Positions 34,861 to 46,847 of a stretch of 64,000 bases of DNA are shown here, piece by piece (within the stretch, counting starts at the first letter, position 1; every line of letters begins with the position of its first letter). The DNA lies in the NCBI GenBank assembly GCA_022264855.1, contig JABYQU010000007.1, positions 620,001-684,000 on the forward strand. Reading direction: 5' to 3'. The translations under genes were made by a program, and so were the position numbers. Source of the stretch: Lenzites betulinus. Taxonomy: Eukaryota > Basidiomycota > Agaricomycetes > Polyporales > Polyporaceae. Below the pieces are notes generated by a model. The model was not told the origin of the DNA. It saw only the letters and a program-made list of their open reading frames with translations, and searched no databases.

Positions 34861-37800
34861 ATGTCGTCCCGCCCGACGACCAGCGCAGGCGGCCCCTCGT
34901 CGGCGCGCCCTACCACAGGCCGCCCCACCACAGGTCGGCCCGGCACCGCTGGATACTTCGACCGCGATGCCCAGTACACCAACGGCTACGACGAGGATGA
35001 GTCCGACGAAGAGTCCGACGCCGGCGACGTCTTCGCCTTTGGTCCCCCGCCTACAGCCCCCATATCCCCCCCACCCCGACATTCGACCCCACCAATGTGG
35101 ATCGCGTCGGCCCCATCCCCGGGCCCTCCAACACATACTACAGACACCCCTTCTCCTACCCGATGAGCCCGGTCGAATCGCCCCCCTCGACCGACTCTCA
35201 GAACCAGGACCCAGACGATCCTTACAGACTACGCAGACTGGCCCCGCAAACAGCCTCGACACCGCGCACCGTCGGGACGGGCCTGTCCGGCGTCAGCTCT
35301 GCTATCAGCTCGCGCGAAGTTCACGTCTCGTTGCCAAGGGGGAGTCTGCAGCTGGATAAAGGAAAAGAGCGGCCGCCGTCGACCGCGCGTTCGACGAGCT
35401 TCCCGAGTGTCGCGGACTCGGCCTCGGTCAAGTAAGTCCTCGTTGATTCGCCCGCTGGTGTGCCGCTAATGCGGCCCAAAGGATGGAGTTCGACTTTGAT
35501 GAGGTGGAGGACGAGGAGGACAGCCCGTATCCGGAGGTGCGCGCATCGGTTTCAAACGTGGACGACCCGGAGATGCCAGCGACAACCCTCCGGATGTGGT
35601 TCCTCGGGCTGCTCCTCACGCTCGCAGCGGGGTAAGTGAAACATGTCACTCATTGCCCCCCTTTGTATTCTTCCTCACCGCATCCTCTAGGTCCGCAAAT
35701 ATCTTCTTCAACTTCCGACAGCCGGCGCCCTCCATCGTCTCAAACGTACTGCTCCTCATCTCCCACCCCCTCGGGAAGCTGCTGGCACTCTCGCTGCCGA
35801 TACGGACGTACAAACTCCCCCGATGGCTCGCGCCCATCGGTCTCGGTGGATACGAGTTTTCGCTTAACCCTGGTCCCTGGAACATCAAGGAGCATACTCT
35901 GGTCTACATTATGGCGAACGTCTCTATTGGGGTACCGACCGCACTGAACGCGGTCGTCGTGGCTGAAATCAACTACGGCGTGAGGCTTGGCTACGGATTC
36001 AACGCTCTGCTCATCCTTGCGACACAGTTGACTGGTTTCTCACTGGCGGGTCTCTGTCGACGGTACTTGGTGTGGCCTGCGAGCATGGTCTGGCCGCAAA
36101 ATCTGATCGTGTGTACGCTGCTCAACACGCTGCATGCGGAGGAGGAGGACGCACGCGGAGGAATGTCGAGGTTCAGGTTCTTCTGCTACGCAACCATGGG
36201 GTCATTCTTTTGGTTCTTCCTGCCTGGTGTGTTGTGATACATGTGCCCGGTGTAGCGATGCTGATGGTCTTTGCAGGTTACCTTTTCCAAGCACTGTCGA
36301 TCTTTTCGTTCGTATGCTGGATTCGCCCGAACGACATTGTCGTCAACCAGCTGTTTGGGACGTCTGGCGGGCTCGGGATGAGCGTGCTGACGTTCGACTG
36401 GTCCCAGATCACCTGGATCGGGAGTCCGCTCATGGTGCCCTGGTGGGCCGAGGTGCAAATCTTTGCGGGCTTCTTCCTCATCTACTGGATCCTGTGCCCG
36501 ATCCTGTATTACACGAACGTGAGTATTCCGCACGGGCTTTCCCTGCACTCATGCTCACGCGCTGTACAGTCGTGGGACCTGGCGTACTTCCCGCTGATGG
36601 ACAATCAACCCTACGACCGGTTCGGCACGCCGTACAACATCACTCGGGTGTTGACCCCTGAGCACACGTTCGACGTTGACGCGTACAATGCGTACTCGCC
36701 GCTGTACCTGCCTGCGTCGTACGCGATCACGTACCTGGTCGCGTTTGCGTTGTCGTCGGCCATGATCGTCCACACGTTCTTGTACCATGGCCGGGTCGTG
36801 CTACGCGGGTTCATCCACAGGCATATCGAGAAGGACGACATCCACGCGAAGCTCATGCGGGCGTACCCCGAAGTGCCGGACTACTGGTACCTGATAACCT
36901 TCTTGGCATGCTTTGCACTCGCGATCGTCACCGCCGAGGTATGTACATCAGCGTATGTGCTCATCGCGGTATCTCACCGATTGTCCGTAGGTGTGGCACA
37001 CAGAGATCCCGGTGTGGGCGCTGATATTGGCGATCGCACTGCCGGTGACGTACGTCATCCCGTCTGGATATGTATACGCTATGACTGGACAAAATGTGAG
37101 CCGGAGAGGTTGCGTTGACGTCAGGTGGATGCTCACATATGTCCTAGATCACGATCAACTTGCTGGCGCAGATCATTCCGGGCATGATTCTTCCTGGCAA
37201 GCCCGTGCCGAACATGGTGAGTGCAGCATGTTGAGCAGCAGATCAGATCGTCGCTCAACATCGCATGCGCAGATCTTCAAGGCGTACGCTGTTCAGACTT
37301 TAGCGGAGGGCACTGCCTTCGTGCAGGACCTGAAGCTCGGTCATTACATCAAGCTGCCTCCCCGCACGACGTTCATGGTGCAGCTCGTGTCGACCATTCT
37401 CGTCGGCATGCTGCAAGTGGGCGTCAAGGAGTGGATGTTCAGCAATATTGTGGACATCTGCACGCCCGAGCAGAGGGACTTCCTGACGTGTCCGCACAAC
37501 CAGGTGCAATACACGACATCGGCCGTGTGGGGTCTCATCGGACCCTCGCGGCAGTTCGGCGCGCAGTCCATCTACCACCCGCAGCTGTACGCCATCGCTA
37601 TCGGCGCCGTGCTCCCCATACCCTTCTGGCTGTGGCAGCGTTACTATCCCAACCACTGGAACAAATACGTCAGCATGCCTATCATGCTGAACGGGATTGG
37701 CCTCATTCCTCCAGCGACGGGCATCAACTACTCGTCGTGGTTCCTCGTGGGCTTCATCTTCCAGTTCGTCATCCGGCGGCGGAACTTCGCGTGGTGGACA

Positions 37801-38046
37801 AAGTACAACTACGTGCTGACGTCGGCATGCGACTGTGGCACGGTGATCTCGTTGCTGCTCATCTTCTTCACGTTACAATTCCCGAAGGGCGGGTTCAACG
37901 TGAATTGGTGGGGCAACACAGTCTTCATGAACAGTGAGTTCCACGTGTTCTCGTACGCGACGTGGTTTCGGTACTAATGCCATGTGCCAGCTGCGGACTG
38001 GAACCGCCTACCGTTGCGACAAGTGCCCGACGGCGGCATCAGGTAG
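34861..38046 (+). CDS. Small-oligopeptide transporter, OPT family (apparent frameshift in exon 1)
   Basis: A multi-exon OPT transporter moving tetra- to pentapeptides or glutathione-like substrates with protons across the plasma membrane. After a 200-residue acidic, Ser/Pro-rich cytosolic N-terminus come the signature SPYPEVRASVSNVDDPEMPA, the first helices with SANIFFNFRQPAPSI, and the conserved NPGPWNIKEH. Later segments are SGGLGMSVLTFDWSQI, SPLMVPWWAEVQIF, IPVWALILAIALPVTY, MILPGKPVPNMIFKAY and WNKYVSMPIMLNG, ending in DWNRLPLRQVPDGGI. The start at 34861 is the ATG before PTTSAGGPSS. Between VFAFGPPP and FDPTNVDRVGP the frame shifts at a run of seven C near 35065. One extra C would restore it; a 56-nt intron with a weak GTCCGA donor is an alternative reading. 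Confidence 0.85.
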
Positions 38047-39879
38047 TAGGACATGCCGGCCCCCTTCCCTCGCTCTTTCTTCTCTCTTCGGTCATGTGGG
38101 ACATTCGTTTAGCTAGGTGTACGAGTCGCAGCGCGGATTGCAATGCAGATATGGAAATCAACTCAACAAATCGGTCGCCGCATGGTGTTTCGTCGGCGCC
38201 GCCCTCTCTCTCTCCCCTCATTCACACCCTCTCCTTCATCCTGTTTTGACGTCATCGCCCCCGTCTTTATCCCTCTCACACTGCCGATGGTGCAGCAACC
38301 GTCAATCACTCGTAGCATGGCCGTCTTCCCCACCTCCCGCTGCGCCGCCATCGCCGTGGGACCCTCTGTATCATAATCCAGGTTTCCTACTCCTCGCGTC
38401 CCTACACGCTGGGCAGATCACCGTCGTTGCCCCGCCTTTCGTCTACGGCTCTCGCCGCCATCCCATCCGCGTCGCCTATGGTCCGCCTTGCCGCCCTCCG
38501 CCCCCTGTTCGCCTCCACTCTCCATCCCGGTGTCCCAGGGAGGCGCGCTAGGTCCGCGAGGGCAGGATTGCCTTCGATTTATTAGCATATTAGAACTACA
38601 CTATATCGACGCGTGCCGTCTGTGATCTAACATCCCTATGTAACCCTCCTGCCCTGCTCCCCGTCTCCGTTCTGGTCTGGTCTGGTCTGGCTTCCAGCGT
38701 CCCCTCCCACCTTCCCTTCCCCTCTTCCCCCGTCCCCGCGCTCCTCCCGAGCCCCTTGTTCGCTCTCCATTGTTTTCCAGGTCTGGTCCCGATGTTCCAT
38801 AGTCCCTCCCTCTCCCTTTTTCGCGGTCCTGGTCAGGTCGTTCGGCGTGCCGATAGCGGCGCGTATACGTATACATGTACATACTTCCACCCCCCCCTGT
38901 CCCCCGTCCCCCGGCCGCGGTGCGTAGCTATCGTGAGAGCTGTCGCGGATGGCTGAGAAGCGCGTCGAGGCGGGTGGGGCGGCGCGGCGATACGTATTAT
39001 ATCGAGGTAGATACAGCAAAATCAAACCAAGGCGAATGCGAAAGGAAATACGGCGTGGTTAGATGTGGCACTCGGGTCTCAGATCTTAGCAGTGGTGAAG
39101 AGGATCTTGGCTCAAGCATCTCTATTCACAACCTGCTATGTTGTAATCTCGAGTCTGCGTTACCTCGAGCGACGAGCGTGTATCATGACGCAAAGGCAGT
39201 GCATTCTGCACGATCCCATGCACGCACCCGTCGACGCCCGCCCAGTCCCATGAGAAGCACGCCGAAAATACGGCGCGCGCCGCGGGCGTAATCTCCGCAC
39301 TGACGACGACGTCGTCGTCCCGCGCGTCCGGTGCGTGCCCCGGCGAAGCCTGCACACGACAGATGGGTTCCCCAGAAGCACCTCCGCGCACCCACGCGCG
39401 ACGCGTTTTCCCGTCGGCTGCAGTTTTGCTCCACCCCGGGGGTCTGCGCGGAGGATCAGGGTGGGGGCGTCGTTCCGCAGCGGGTGTTCCAGCGGAACCA
39501 GGCTACTCGAGGCTGTCTTCGTGGCTCGTGGCTGAGGGCGAAGTTACTGGCTGCGCGTCTGGGAAGGCTTGGCGTCGAGCCCGGCAGTATGATAGTGAGT
39601 AGCCGGCGTGGGGGTGGGTGAACAGGGTTGCGGAACGGTCCCTGGCTCAGGTGTCCAAGGATAAGGCAGCGACGATTTCATAACATGTTGGTGGCAAATC
39701 ATTTTGTGTTTCACAACTCCGAGTACTTCCTCCTGATAAACCACTCGAACCAAATTGAGAAAGCTGAAAGCAGTGGCGGTGCTACCATCATTGGGCGTCT
39801 ATGGCCTGGAGCCCGCTGTCGGCGGCGGCGGCTTCCTCTTGCTCAACCACCACGACCTTGCCCATGATCTCTGCTTGTT
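38047..39879. other. Long intergenic region with polypyrimidine tracts
   Basis: The plus strand is strongly C/T-rich from about 38060 to 38900, including four tandem TCTGG-type pentamers near 38670-38690. From about 39120 to 39600 the sequence is GC-rich and open on the minus strand (a DARDDDVVVSAEITPAARAV segment) without a recognised family, possibly an exon of an unidentified or decayed gene. Confidence 0.4.
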
Positions 39880-41409
39880 ATGTTTCGCTATAAAGACTAT
39901 GTCCCTCTGCCAATGTGGTCAGACGGCGAGCATGGAAGCTCACACCGCACCAAGAATGGCCATGAGAAGCGGCGGAAAGTGGTCCAAGGCGTGGTCGCGC
40001 TCTCCGTCCTGGCGAACCTCTACTTCATATATGCCTTCGTGATGACATGGCCTAACGCGTTGGATAACTACCAAGGACTGTGAGTGTTCTCATTTGCATC
40101 TGGGAGTTTCCGTTCGAGAGCGGTACCTGTTCCATGCGGCGAATGCATATGTGGTATATCCCTGGTCTTTAGACCCGCTCAGGCCGTGGCGTAACCTCCC
40201 GTTCGTCAGCAAATCTTCTGCGTTTACATCCATTGAATTAGGGGGGACAATAATCTCTACTTTACTGCGAAGCGCCCACGGCGAAGGTGTTCTATCCGAC
40301 CCCTATAGAAACGTTTTTCACCATCCGCAGCACTGTGAGAGGCCGCGGCACTGGTGGGAGCCCAATCGCTGCTACTGGCTCTCCGTTTGAGTCGATGCAG
40401 ATGGTCAGATTGGACTTGACAGGTCACTTCGCAGATACCCTAGGCAAGCGGAGGAGATATACCTTATGTGGCTCACCGCCTCCCTCGCGAAGCCCTGCAC
40501 GATGACTGACATGAAGATATTCTCAGGAACCACCAACCGATCGTCAATACCGCGGCGCTATCCGCGAACGGGCCCGTCAACACACACGACCACGCTGTCG
40601 TGACCGGCCTCTACACCGACGCATTTGCGACCGCAGTCGCCACACTCGGCCACACGCTAAACGTGGCCAATTCATCTGCGTCCCGCCTCCTGCTCTATCT
40701 CCCCGACAAAATCTCCCGTCGCGCCCTCTGCATCGCCACCGTGTCCGGGTGGGAGCCCGTACCCGTCGAGCGGATCGCGCCGCCGTATAGTGGTGTGCAC
40801 CGGCACTTCCTCGACCAGTACTCCAAGCTGCACCTCTGGACGCTCGACCAGCGCGGGCTCTCGGGTGTCGTCTACGTCGACGCGGACACGCTCGTGCGGC
40901 GGAATTTCGACGAGCTCTTCCACCTCCCATACACGTTCGCGGCGGTGCCGGACGTATACGCGACCTCGCAGGGCTACACGACAGCGTTCAACGCGGGCGT
41001 GATGTTCCTGCGGCCAGACAGCGCCGTGTTCGCGGACATGGTACGCAAGATCGCGACGGCGCGCTACCCCGCGGAGCAGGCCGAGCAGGCGTTCCTCAAC
41101 CACTACTTCAGCGCGGAGGTGCTGCGGCTGCCGTACGCGTATAACGCCAACCTCGCAATCAAGAAGCGCACGCCGGCGCTGTGGGCGGGCATGCAGGACG
41201 AGATGCGCATCATGCACTACACGATGGCGAAGCCGTTCTTGCAGGGTGACTACGACGAGGTCCCGATGGATAAGCTCGCGAAGAACGCGGAGAAGGTTGC
41301 GCGCAAGAAGTCGGCGTACAAAGGCGAGATCATGGAGTGGCTCGATGCTTGGGAGGAGACGCGGAGGACGTATGGGCCTAAACTCGCGAAGTGCAACACC
41401 CTTACATAG
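39880..41409 (+). CDS. Glycosyltransferase family 8 protein, type II membrane
   Basis: The first exon (39880-40079) encodes a cytosolic basic stretch and one membrane span (VVQGVVALSVLANLYFIYAF), as in Golgi type II enzymes. The large last exon carries the GT8 catalytic domain. It begins TGLYTDAFATAVATLGHTL, then KLHLWTLDQRGLSGVVYVDA with the DAD metal-binding motif. TTFNAGV-like TAFNAGVMFLRP, EQAEQAFLNHYF, YNANLAIKKR and IMHYTMAKPF follow. The last exon likely begins just after an AG at about 40527, with the segment HQPIVNTAALSANGP. GT8 enzymes move sugars from UDP-sugar donors (glycogenin, GlcNAc and galactinol types). The substrate cannot be told. One or two short exons between 40080 and 40527 could not be fixed. 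Confidence 0.82.
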
Positions 41410-41559
41410 ACTACTGCTACACGTCTGCTCAGATCATGTCATTGATAGGTATAATATTTACACAACGGACATATATATGTATGGGGAGAATATGCTTACT
41501 TGGTTTGAGGGTACGCGAGTCAGGTTTTGTGCACGGCGTCGACACACTTGAAAGCTTCA
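41410..41559. other. Short spacer after the GT8 gene
   Basis: The 3' flank of the GT8 gene, holding an ATATATATGTATG run. It has no similarity to thaumatin sequence, so the duplicated thaumatin segment starts at or just after its end. Confidence 0.5.
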
Positions 41560-42769
41560 TGCATCAGGAGTCATCGTGATCGCTTGTCGTCGTCGTACTC
41601 ACACCGCACGTTCACAGGGCTGCAGTGCGTCACTCAGGGCTCATCGTGTTCCCTGAAAAAGTGTATTTTGACATTACTTATGTCTAGCTTTTCAGCAGCC
41701 CGGGGTCCGTGAGGCCGAGCCAAACAACCGGGTGAGTGCGACTTGTCTACGCTGCGTCGGTTATGCGCAACCTCTGACCGGTCCGGTGCACAGCTGGCAG
41801 CAGAACGCTTTCCAGACCGTCAGCTTCTCCGTTCCCGACAACTGGAATGGCCGTATCTGGGTGAGCACACCACATGCTGGTGGCCTGGGTGCATGTCGCC
41901 GTATCGATGTATGCTGGTACAGGGCCGCCGCGACTGCAACTTTAACTCAGGAACCCCGGGTCCGAATTCGTGCCTTGACGGAGGCTGCAACGGTGGTCTC
42001 GTGTGTGACCCGAACACCGGTACTGTACGTGGATCCAGACCATCTGCGGACATCGTAGACTAACTGACCCTATTTGCGCAGGGTGTTCCTCCTGCCACGT
42101 TCCAGTTGGGTCCTGTCAAAGGCCCGGACAACTATGATGGTTCGTGGCCGTCATGACAACGCATCTCCTTAGGAATATGCTGACACCAATTCGCACAGTG
42201 TCTATGGTCGACGGGTACAACCTGCCTCTGAGGATCAACAACAACAAGGGGTGCCGCGTCGCCGACTGCCCCGTCGACCTCGGCCCCAACTGTAAAAATT
42301 CCTTATGTACGCACACACGTAAGATGCAGCGCTGACTTCTCCTAGGCCCCGCGCAACTCAAGGGCCCCTTCGACTCCACGGGCTTCCCCGTGGGCTGTAA
42401 GAGCGCTTGCCTTGCTAACCTCGACGGCAATCCGGGTGTGTTCAACATAACAACTGATACGTCTATGCATGACTGAAGCCCCCGTTTCCCTCGCGCAATC
42501 CGTTCATAGGCAACAGCCCGAGTCACAACTGCTGCACGGGCTCGCACAACCAGCCCAGCACGTGCCCCTCGTCAGGTGTTGCGTTCTACAGCTACTTCAG
42601 TGCGTCTTCCCGTCCCTCCGTCTCTGTATACCTAGCGCAGTAGTGCTGATGAACGGGTACAGAGAACAACTGCCCGAACGCGTACGCGTACGCATACGAT
42701 GACCTCACCTCGCTCTTCACCTGCGCTGCTAACTTGGAGGCGGACTACACCCTCACCTTCTGCCCGTGA
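41560..42769 (+). pseudogene. Thaumatin-like copy B, 5'-truncated
   Basis: Similarity to copy A begins inside intron 1 (near 41560) and continues past the stop into the 3' flank. Exon 1 with the signal peptide, the CPFTIW strand and its cysteine (partner of the last cysteine) is missing. The remaining exons read QPGVREAEPNN, QNAFQTVSF, PDNWNGRIW, GRRDCNFNSGTPGPNSC, SMVDGYNLPLRINNN and end in TFCP. A 9-nt in-frame deletion changes PPATLAEF to PPATF, removing the acidic-cleft Glu. A 6-nt insertion gives NSPSHNCC. The splice sites mostly survive. It is inverted relative to copy A, and the two are closer to each other than to copy C, including 120 bp of 3' flank. It is best read as a recent, non-functional partial duplicate. 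Confidence 0.8.
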
Positions 42770-43270
42770 GCACGTCGGCGGTCGATGGGGACAGATGCCG
42801 AAATTGCTGCACGCGGTGATGGCTGTGTGCTCCTACAGCCGGACGACAGCCGTTGGGCATCGTAGGCTCTGGGGTGTTCCGAGATACGTGAAGATACGAG
42901 TCGAGTGATGTCAGGCTGAGGTTCATTTCTTGTAATGCCATTTAAGGATAGCGAAATGTACGAATAAAACGATGTTTATGTTCTTATCTCGCGGTGTATC
43001 AAGGCTTGTAGAGCTGGGGGGAAATCGTGGGGTGTCGAAGAGGTTTTCTCGAAATTATGCGCATTGATATGGTGTTTGTATGCATGCATATATCGACGCC
43101 GCGACTGCATCTGCCAGCAGAACATCATGCTGACATCGGTGTCCGATGTTCAATTGGCAACGTTCATTTTGTCATTATCATGGCCGGCATACACATGATC
43201 GTGACCTGAGCCAAATCATTATTTCATACCCGTCGAGACCCAAGACACGCTCATAAAGCCCCAAAATGAT
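42770..43270. other. Duplicated 3' flank and spacer
   Basis: The first 130 bp match the 3' flank of thaumatin copy A almost base for base. The remainder is AT-richer spacer before the convergent membrane-protein gene. No gene seen. Confidence 0.5.
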
Positions 43271-44198
43271 TCACCAAAACGCCAACGTCGCCGCGATCCC
43301 GCACGCGCCCATACACGCACTCGCGAAGATGCCCAGGCTCGACGGCACCGCCGTCCACGAGTACGTCAGGATGCCAAGCAGCGCGAGCACGAACCCGAGC
43401 AGCGCCATCCCGGCACACACGGTATGCGCGCGCGCGAGCACCCCTACAGCGCTCTCGAGCGTCGCGACCGCCGAGTCGTGCGCCGATGCGACGGGATCGC
43501 TTTTGCCACGCGGCGTGCGCGACTCGGTGTCGCTGTTTCCCGGTCGCCCACGACAGAGGTTGCCTAAGAACACAAGCGGGCGCGTACGCTCGACGGCGAC
43601 GAGGGAACGCAGGTCTGTGAACATCTCGAGCGGGAGCTCGCGGAGCGTGTCCATGGGCGAGGTAGGTGCTGCGGTCGAGCCGATGGAGGCGGACGGGCGG
43701 TGTGAGCTTTGCGTGCGACGCGTCTGGTCGGTGGTGCCTCCTCCTGTCCGTGTGGCGGCCGGTGGCGCTGCCGCAGGCATGACCATGGTTTGGGCGAAGA
43801 GGGATTCTTCGGCCTGTTCGGCGCTGTTGAGGCGGTAGCGGATCAGCACAAACGAGCCGATGTACGCCACCATCGCTGGGGTTCGCAAAAGGAGGTCAGC
43901 TTCCCCTCGCACGATTGAAGAAGTAATTGTAAGCGTACAAGCACATGCGTGGAAGATGATCGCGCCGCCGAGGCTGGCGTTGATGACCTGGTCCCGCTTC
44001 GTCCACTCGTGAAGGTCAGAGGGACGGGTAGTGGAAGTGAGCGAGAAGAGCAGGCTGTCGATGGACACGAAAAATGTGGTCTATTGTCAAGTGTTAGTTG
44101 AGGGAGCTGACTGTATGCGGGCAATAACTTACCACGACGGCCATAGATTGTAGTCTGTCCAGCCAAACTTGCACGACGGAGAGTAGTGCCTGCTTCAT
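43271..44198 (-). CDS. Multi-span membrane protein, paralogue 1
   Basis: Exons 44198-44133, 44080-43939 and 43875-43271 give 270 residues. The N-terminus MKQALLSVVQVWLDRLQSM leads into two hydrophobic segments: TTFFVSIDSLLF, and then LGGAIIFHACA followed by MVAYIGSFVLIRYRL. After a 110-residue Ser/Thr/Pro-rich loop come two more spans, HTVCAGMALLGFVLALLGIL and LGIFASACMGACGIAATLAF. Both introns fall at the same places and phases as in the gene at 56956, so the two are paralogues; identity is highest in the membrane segments. The ATG at 44198 was chosen by alignment with that gene. The family is not recognised; the build suggests a small fungal-specific membrane protein. Confidence 0.75.
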
Positions 44199-45545
44199 CG
44201 CATCCTCCGGGGTGGAGGATTGTGTGCGGACTGTGGATAATCATCATTAGTTTCTGTGGTGGAATCCCGTACATAGCATAGTAATATCAACAGCAATGCA
44301 CGTCCCAGTTGGACCCGGGGTGCACTTAAATGTCGTTCAAGAGTATATAGTAAAGTCCAGAGTGGTCAACGTTTTTTAACGGTGGCGTTCGCCACCCTTC
44401 GGCGGCTTGCATTCACGCGCTAGCAAGCTTCAAGCATCGGAAAGCCGCCTCGAAGCCACAGCAATGAACGAAAAACAGACGGTCCTGCTTACCTGGTGCT
44501 ACGGACGCGTACGCTCGCGACTTCAACATGGTGGTCGGGTTGAAAGCGGCGAGGGACCCTCGAGACTCTAAACAGGGTAAGCTGGTTTCAAGTTGGAGCC
44601 AATCAGCGCGCTGACACCTTCTGCGGTCGGCTCCATCGGCGACATGCACACCGTCCGTAGGCCGTTGAGCCATTCATACAACCAGCACCATGGTGCTCAA
44701 GCTTCCAAAGTCGAGCTCAACTTGGGCATACTACGAGCAAGTCGCATGGAAAACGGATTGATGAAGAAGAACGAGCACAAGTTGCTGAGCTTCGCTGGAC
44801 TAGCATAAATGCCAAGCATTGCCGTTTATGGCAAGCGCCCACAACAAAATAAGCGCCACAAAAGGTCGAAAGAGGCGCTCAGCGATTCGTCGACCGTCGT
44901 ACTCCGAACTTACCTTCTACTCCTTGGATTCATAGTTCTCTGTCCGTATCCGAAGTGCTCTTCAAAATGTTACCCCTACCTTGCGCAGAGCTATGATGGT
45001 CTTACACTGGCTTACGTAGCGCATTTCTGGCTCTGGCTTGCTCAGCCAAACCGCGAGTTGCGCGGATATGCTTGGGAGCACTGCGGCGAAGTGCTCACAA
45101 TCCTCACGATTGCGCCCGTTTCTTGCGCCCTATATATCATCAATAGCCGCAACTTGTCAAGCAGCCCAATCCCTTGCAAACCCTGCGAGCAAGCGCGTCG
45201 TTTGCGCGCAATTCCGCCACATCTGTGCACTCTCAAGCGAATCCATGTACGGTCGTCATCATCCTCGAGGTACTCGAGCGCGAGCGCGAGTTGGTCAGGG
45301 ATCTCGGTGTCTGGGGTGTCGCTGTCAGGGCCCGTCCTGTAGACGTACCTATAGAAGCAGATTAGTCCAATGTTGGCATGTAAGTCGTCGCCACTGGTAG
45401 CCGCCGCCTGCCATGCATGCTTTATGTGTACGCTGACTGAAATACGGCAAGCACAGATTCTGCGACCGAGATATGTTCATGCGTTATCTCGGTGGCGGCA
45501 TCGGCCACCAAATGACTGGTGTAGCGGGGTCTTTGCTTGTCTCGC
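44199..45545. other. Region with coding-like fragments, no gene supported
   Basis: On the minus strand about 45200-45370 reads DTEIPDQLALALEYLEDDDD, which looks like part of a real protein but has no start, splice partner or family. A plus-strand ATG at 44809 opens a basic stretch (MPSIAVYGKRPQQNKRHKRS) that then runs into non-coding-like sequence. These may be remnants of one or more decayed genes. Confidence 0.4.
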
Positions 45546-45835
45546 GCCCCACCCACGACACTCTCTATGCCTCAGAAGACCCCATGGTCGAAGATGAAGA
45601 GGATGCCGATGCAGATATCGATATGGCAGAGTGCAATCCCGAACTCTCATAGGACCCGAGCTCTGACGAGGACGAGCACACTTAAGACGGCTTCCAAGAC
45701 GACCTCGAGGATGGCGAGGCTAGAGACTACTAGTATGGGTATGTATCCTCCAGTGACGAGGTGGATGACTTTGAAGCTATCGGGGTGCCACGGACACAGC
45801 CATGCACTAGGATTATGGGAACTGGTACTACGACA
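45546..45835 (+). pseudogene. Decayed acidic reading frame with three stops
   Basis: Read from 45556 the frame gives DTLYASEDPMVEDEEDADAD and continues as IDMAECNPELS, stop, DPSSDEDEHT, stop, DGFQDDLEDGEARDY, stop, YGYVSSSDEVDDFEAIGVP. The acidic, serine-rich composition is continuous across the three stop codons (TAG, TAA, TAG). This points to a once-coding exon that has decayed. No family was recognised. It ends where the duplicated barrel-gene unit begins. Confidence 0.55.
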
Positions 45836-46139
45836 TGGTGAGTGTATAGTTTGACTATTGGTTGGGTCGTCGTTACACAATTTTATGATGAGAAACGTTG
45901 TATCGCTGCGTTCTTGCTGACAAGAGGTCGGGTAGCTTGATTGAAATCCTTCGCTCTTGCATGACTTTGCTCCTACGGGAGCGTTATCTTCTCTCTGAAC
46001 TCATTCCTATATCATTGTCATGTAAACCGAGACATGGATCTAACTCTACGTGTTTTTCCAGGACATCATTTTTGTAGCCTTTTAGCAGAATCAGTGCATC
46101 ACGCAGCTGAAATCCATCCAACTCGAGTTATCATCGCCC

Positions 46140-46847
46140 CTACCCCTGCACCCACGTCCGCATCTCCTTGAAATCGCGTCTGTCCCAAACGTCTGCGCTC
46201 TCCAACAATCGCGCCATCCAAGGTGTGCTCGCCATGTGCTCGAACTCTGCCGTCTCAAAGCTTGCCGGTGAGTCCCACTCGTGGATCGCCAGGTACTTGG
46301 GCGGTTGCCCCGACACCTTCGCCGCGTCCGTCCCTTTCGCAGGTCCTGCATCTCTCAGCACGAACCGCCGCGAGCGACGCCATCCCGGCACCTTCGAAAG
46401 AAGCGGGATATGCTCCTCGGCGTACCACCGGTTCAGGTCCTCCTCCAACTCCGGCTTGACGTCGATCTGCACCGCGGTGAGCATCGGGCCTGGCACCCCG
46501 CGTGCCTCGTCATATCCCGGCGCGGGCTCGAACACTGGCTCGAGAACATCATACGTACGCCGGTCGAGGAGCTGGACACGGCGCATGACGTCGGCTTCGC
46601 GCGGGCTGCGCGTCGCCGCAAAGGTGTTGTACGGCGCCTCGTCGAGTACAGATAGTGAGGCAAGATCATACGTCGCGAGGTATTGCGGATGCTTTCCGTC
46701 CACTGCTACCCAGCGTGATGTAGTGCGGAACGCGGGGATGGCCATGCGTAGCGGGACATGCTCGTTGTCGTACCAGTCGTTGAACTCGGCATCGGAAAGT
46801 TGTGGACCGGAATCCCCGAAGACGAAGAGGAGGCCGGGCTTGGGCAT
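46140..46847 (-). CDS. Two-repeat dimeric alpha/beta-barrel (EthD-like) protein, copy 1
   Basis: A single-exon protein of 235 residues. Two halves repeat the same pattern: FNDWYDNEHVPLRMAIPAFR with PQYLATYDL (residues 20-60), and LNRWYAEEHIPLLSKVPGWR with PPKYLAIHEWDS (135-195). The F/L-N-x-W-Y-x-x-E-H pattern is typical of dimeric alpha/beta-barrel domains of the EthD/monooxygenase group, which fold as ferredoxin-like halves; two in one chain could form the barrel within a single protein. Reaction and substrate are unknown. A tandem paralogue of the same length lies 560 bp upstream on the same strand. Confidence 0.8.
   Translation of the reverse strand: MPKPGLLFVFGDSGPQLSDAEFNDWYDNEHVPLRMAIPAFRTTSRWVAVDGKHPQYLATYDLASLSVLDEAPYNTFAATRSPREADVMRRVQLLDRRTYDVLEPVFEPAPGYDEARGVPGPMLTAVQIDVKPELEEDLNRWYAEEHIPLLSKVPGWRRSRRFVLRDAGPAKGTDAAKVSGQPPKYLAIHEWDSPASFETAEFEHMASTPWMARLLESADVWDRRDFKEMRTWVQG

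Noticed and set aside
35037..35092. Intron explanation for the OPT frame change
   Set aside because: The donor (GTCCGA) is weak and the removed part reads like conserved coding sequence, so a homopolymer indel is preferred; not fully excluded.
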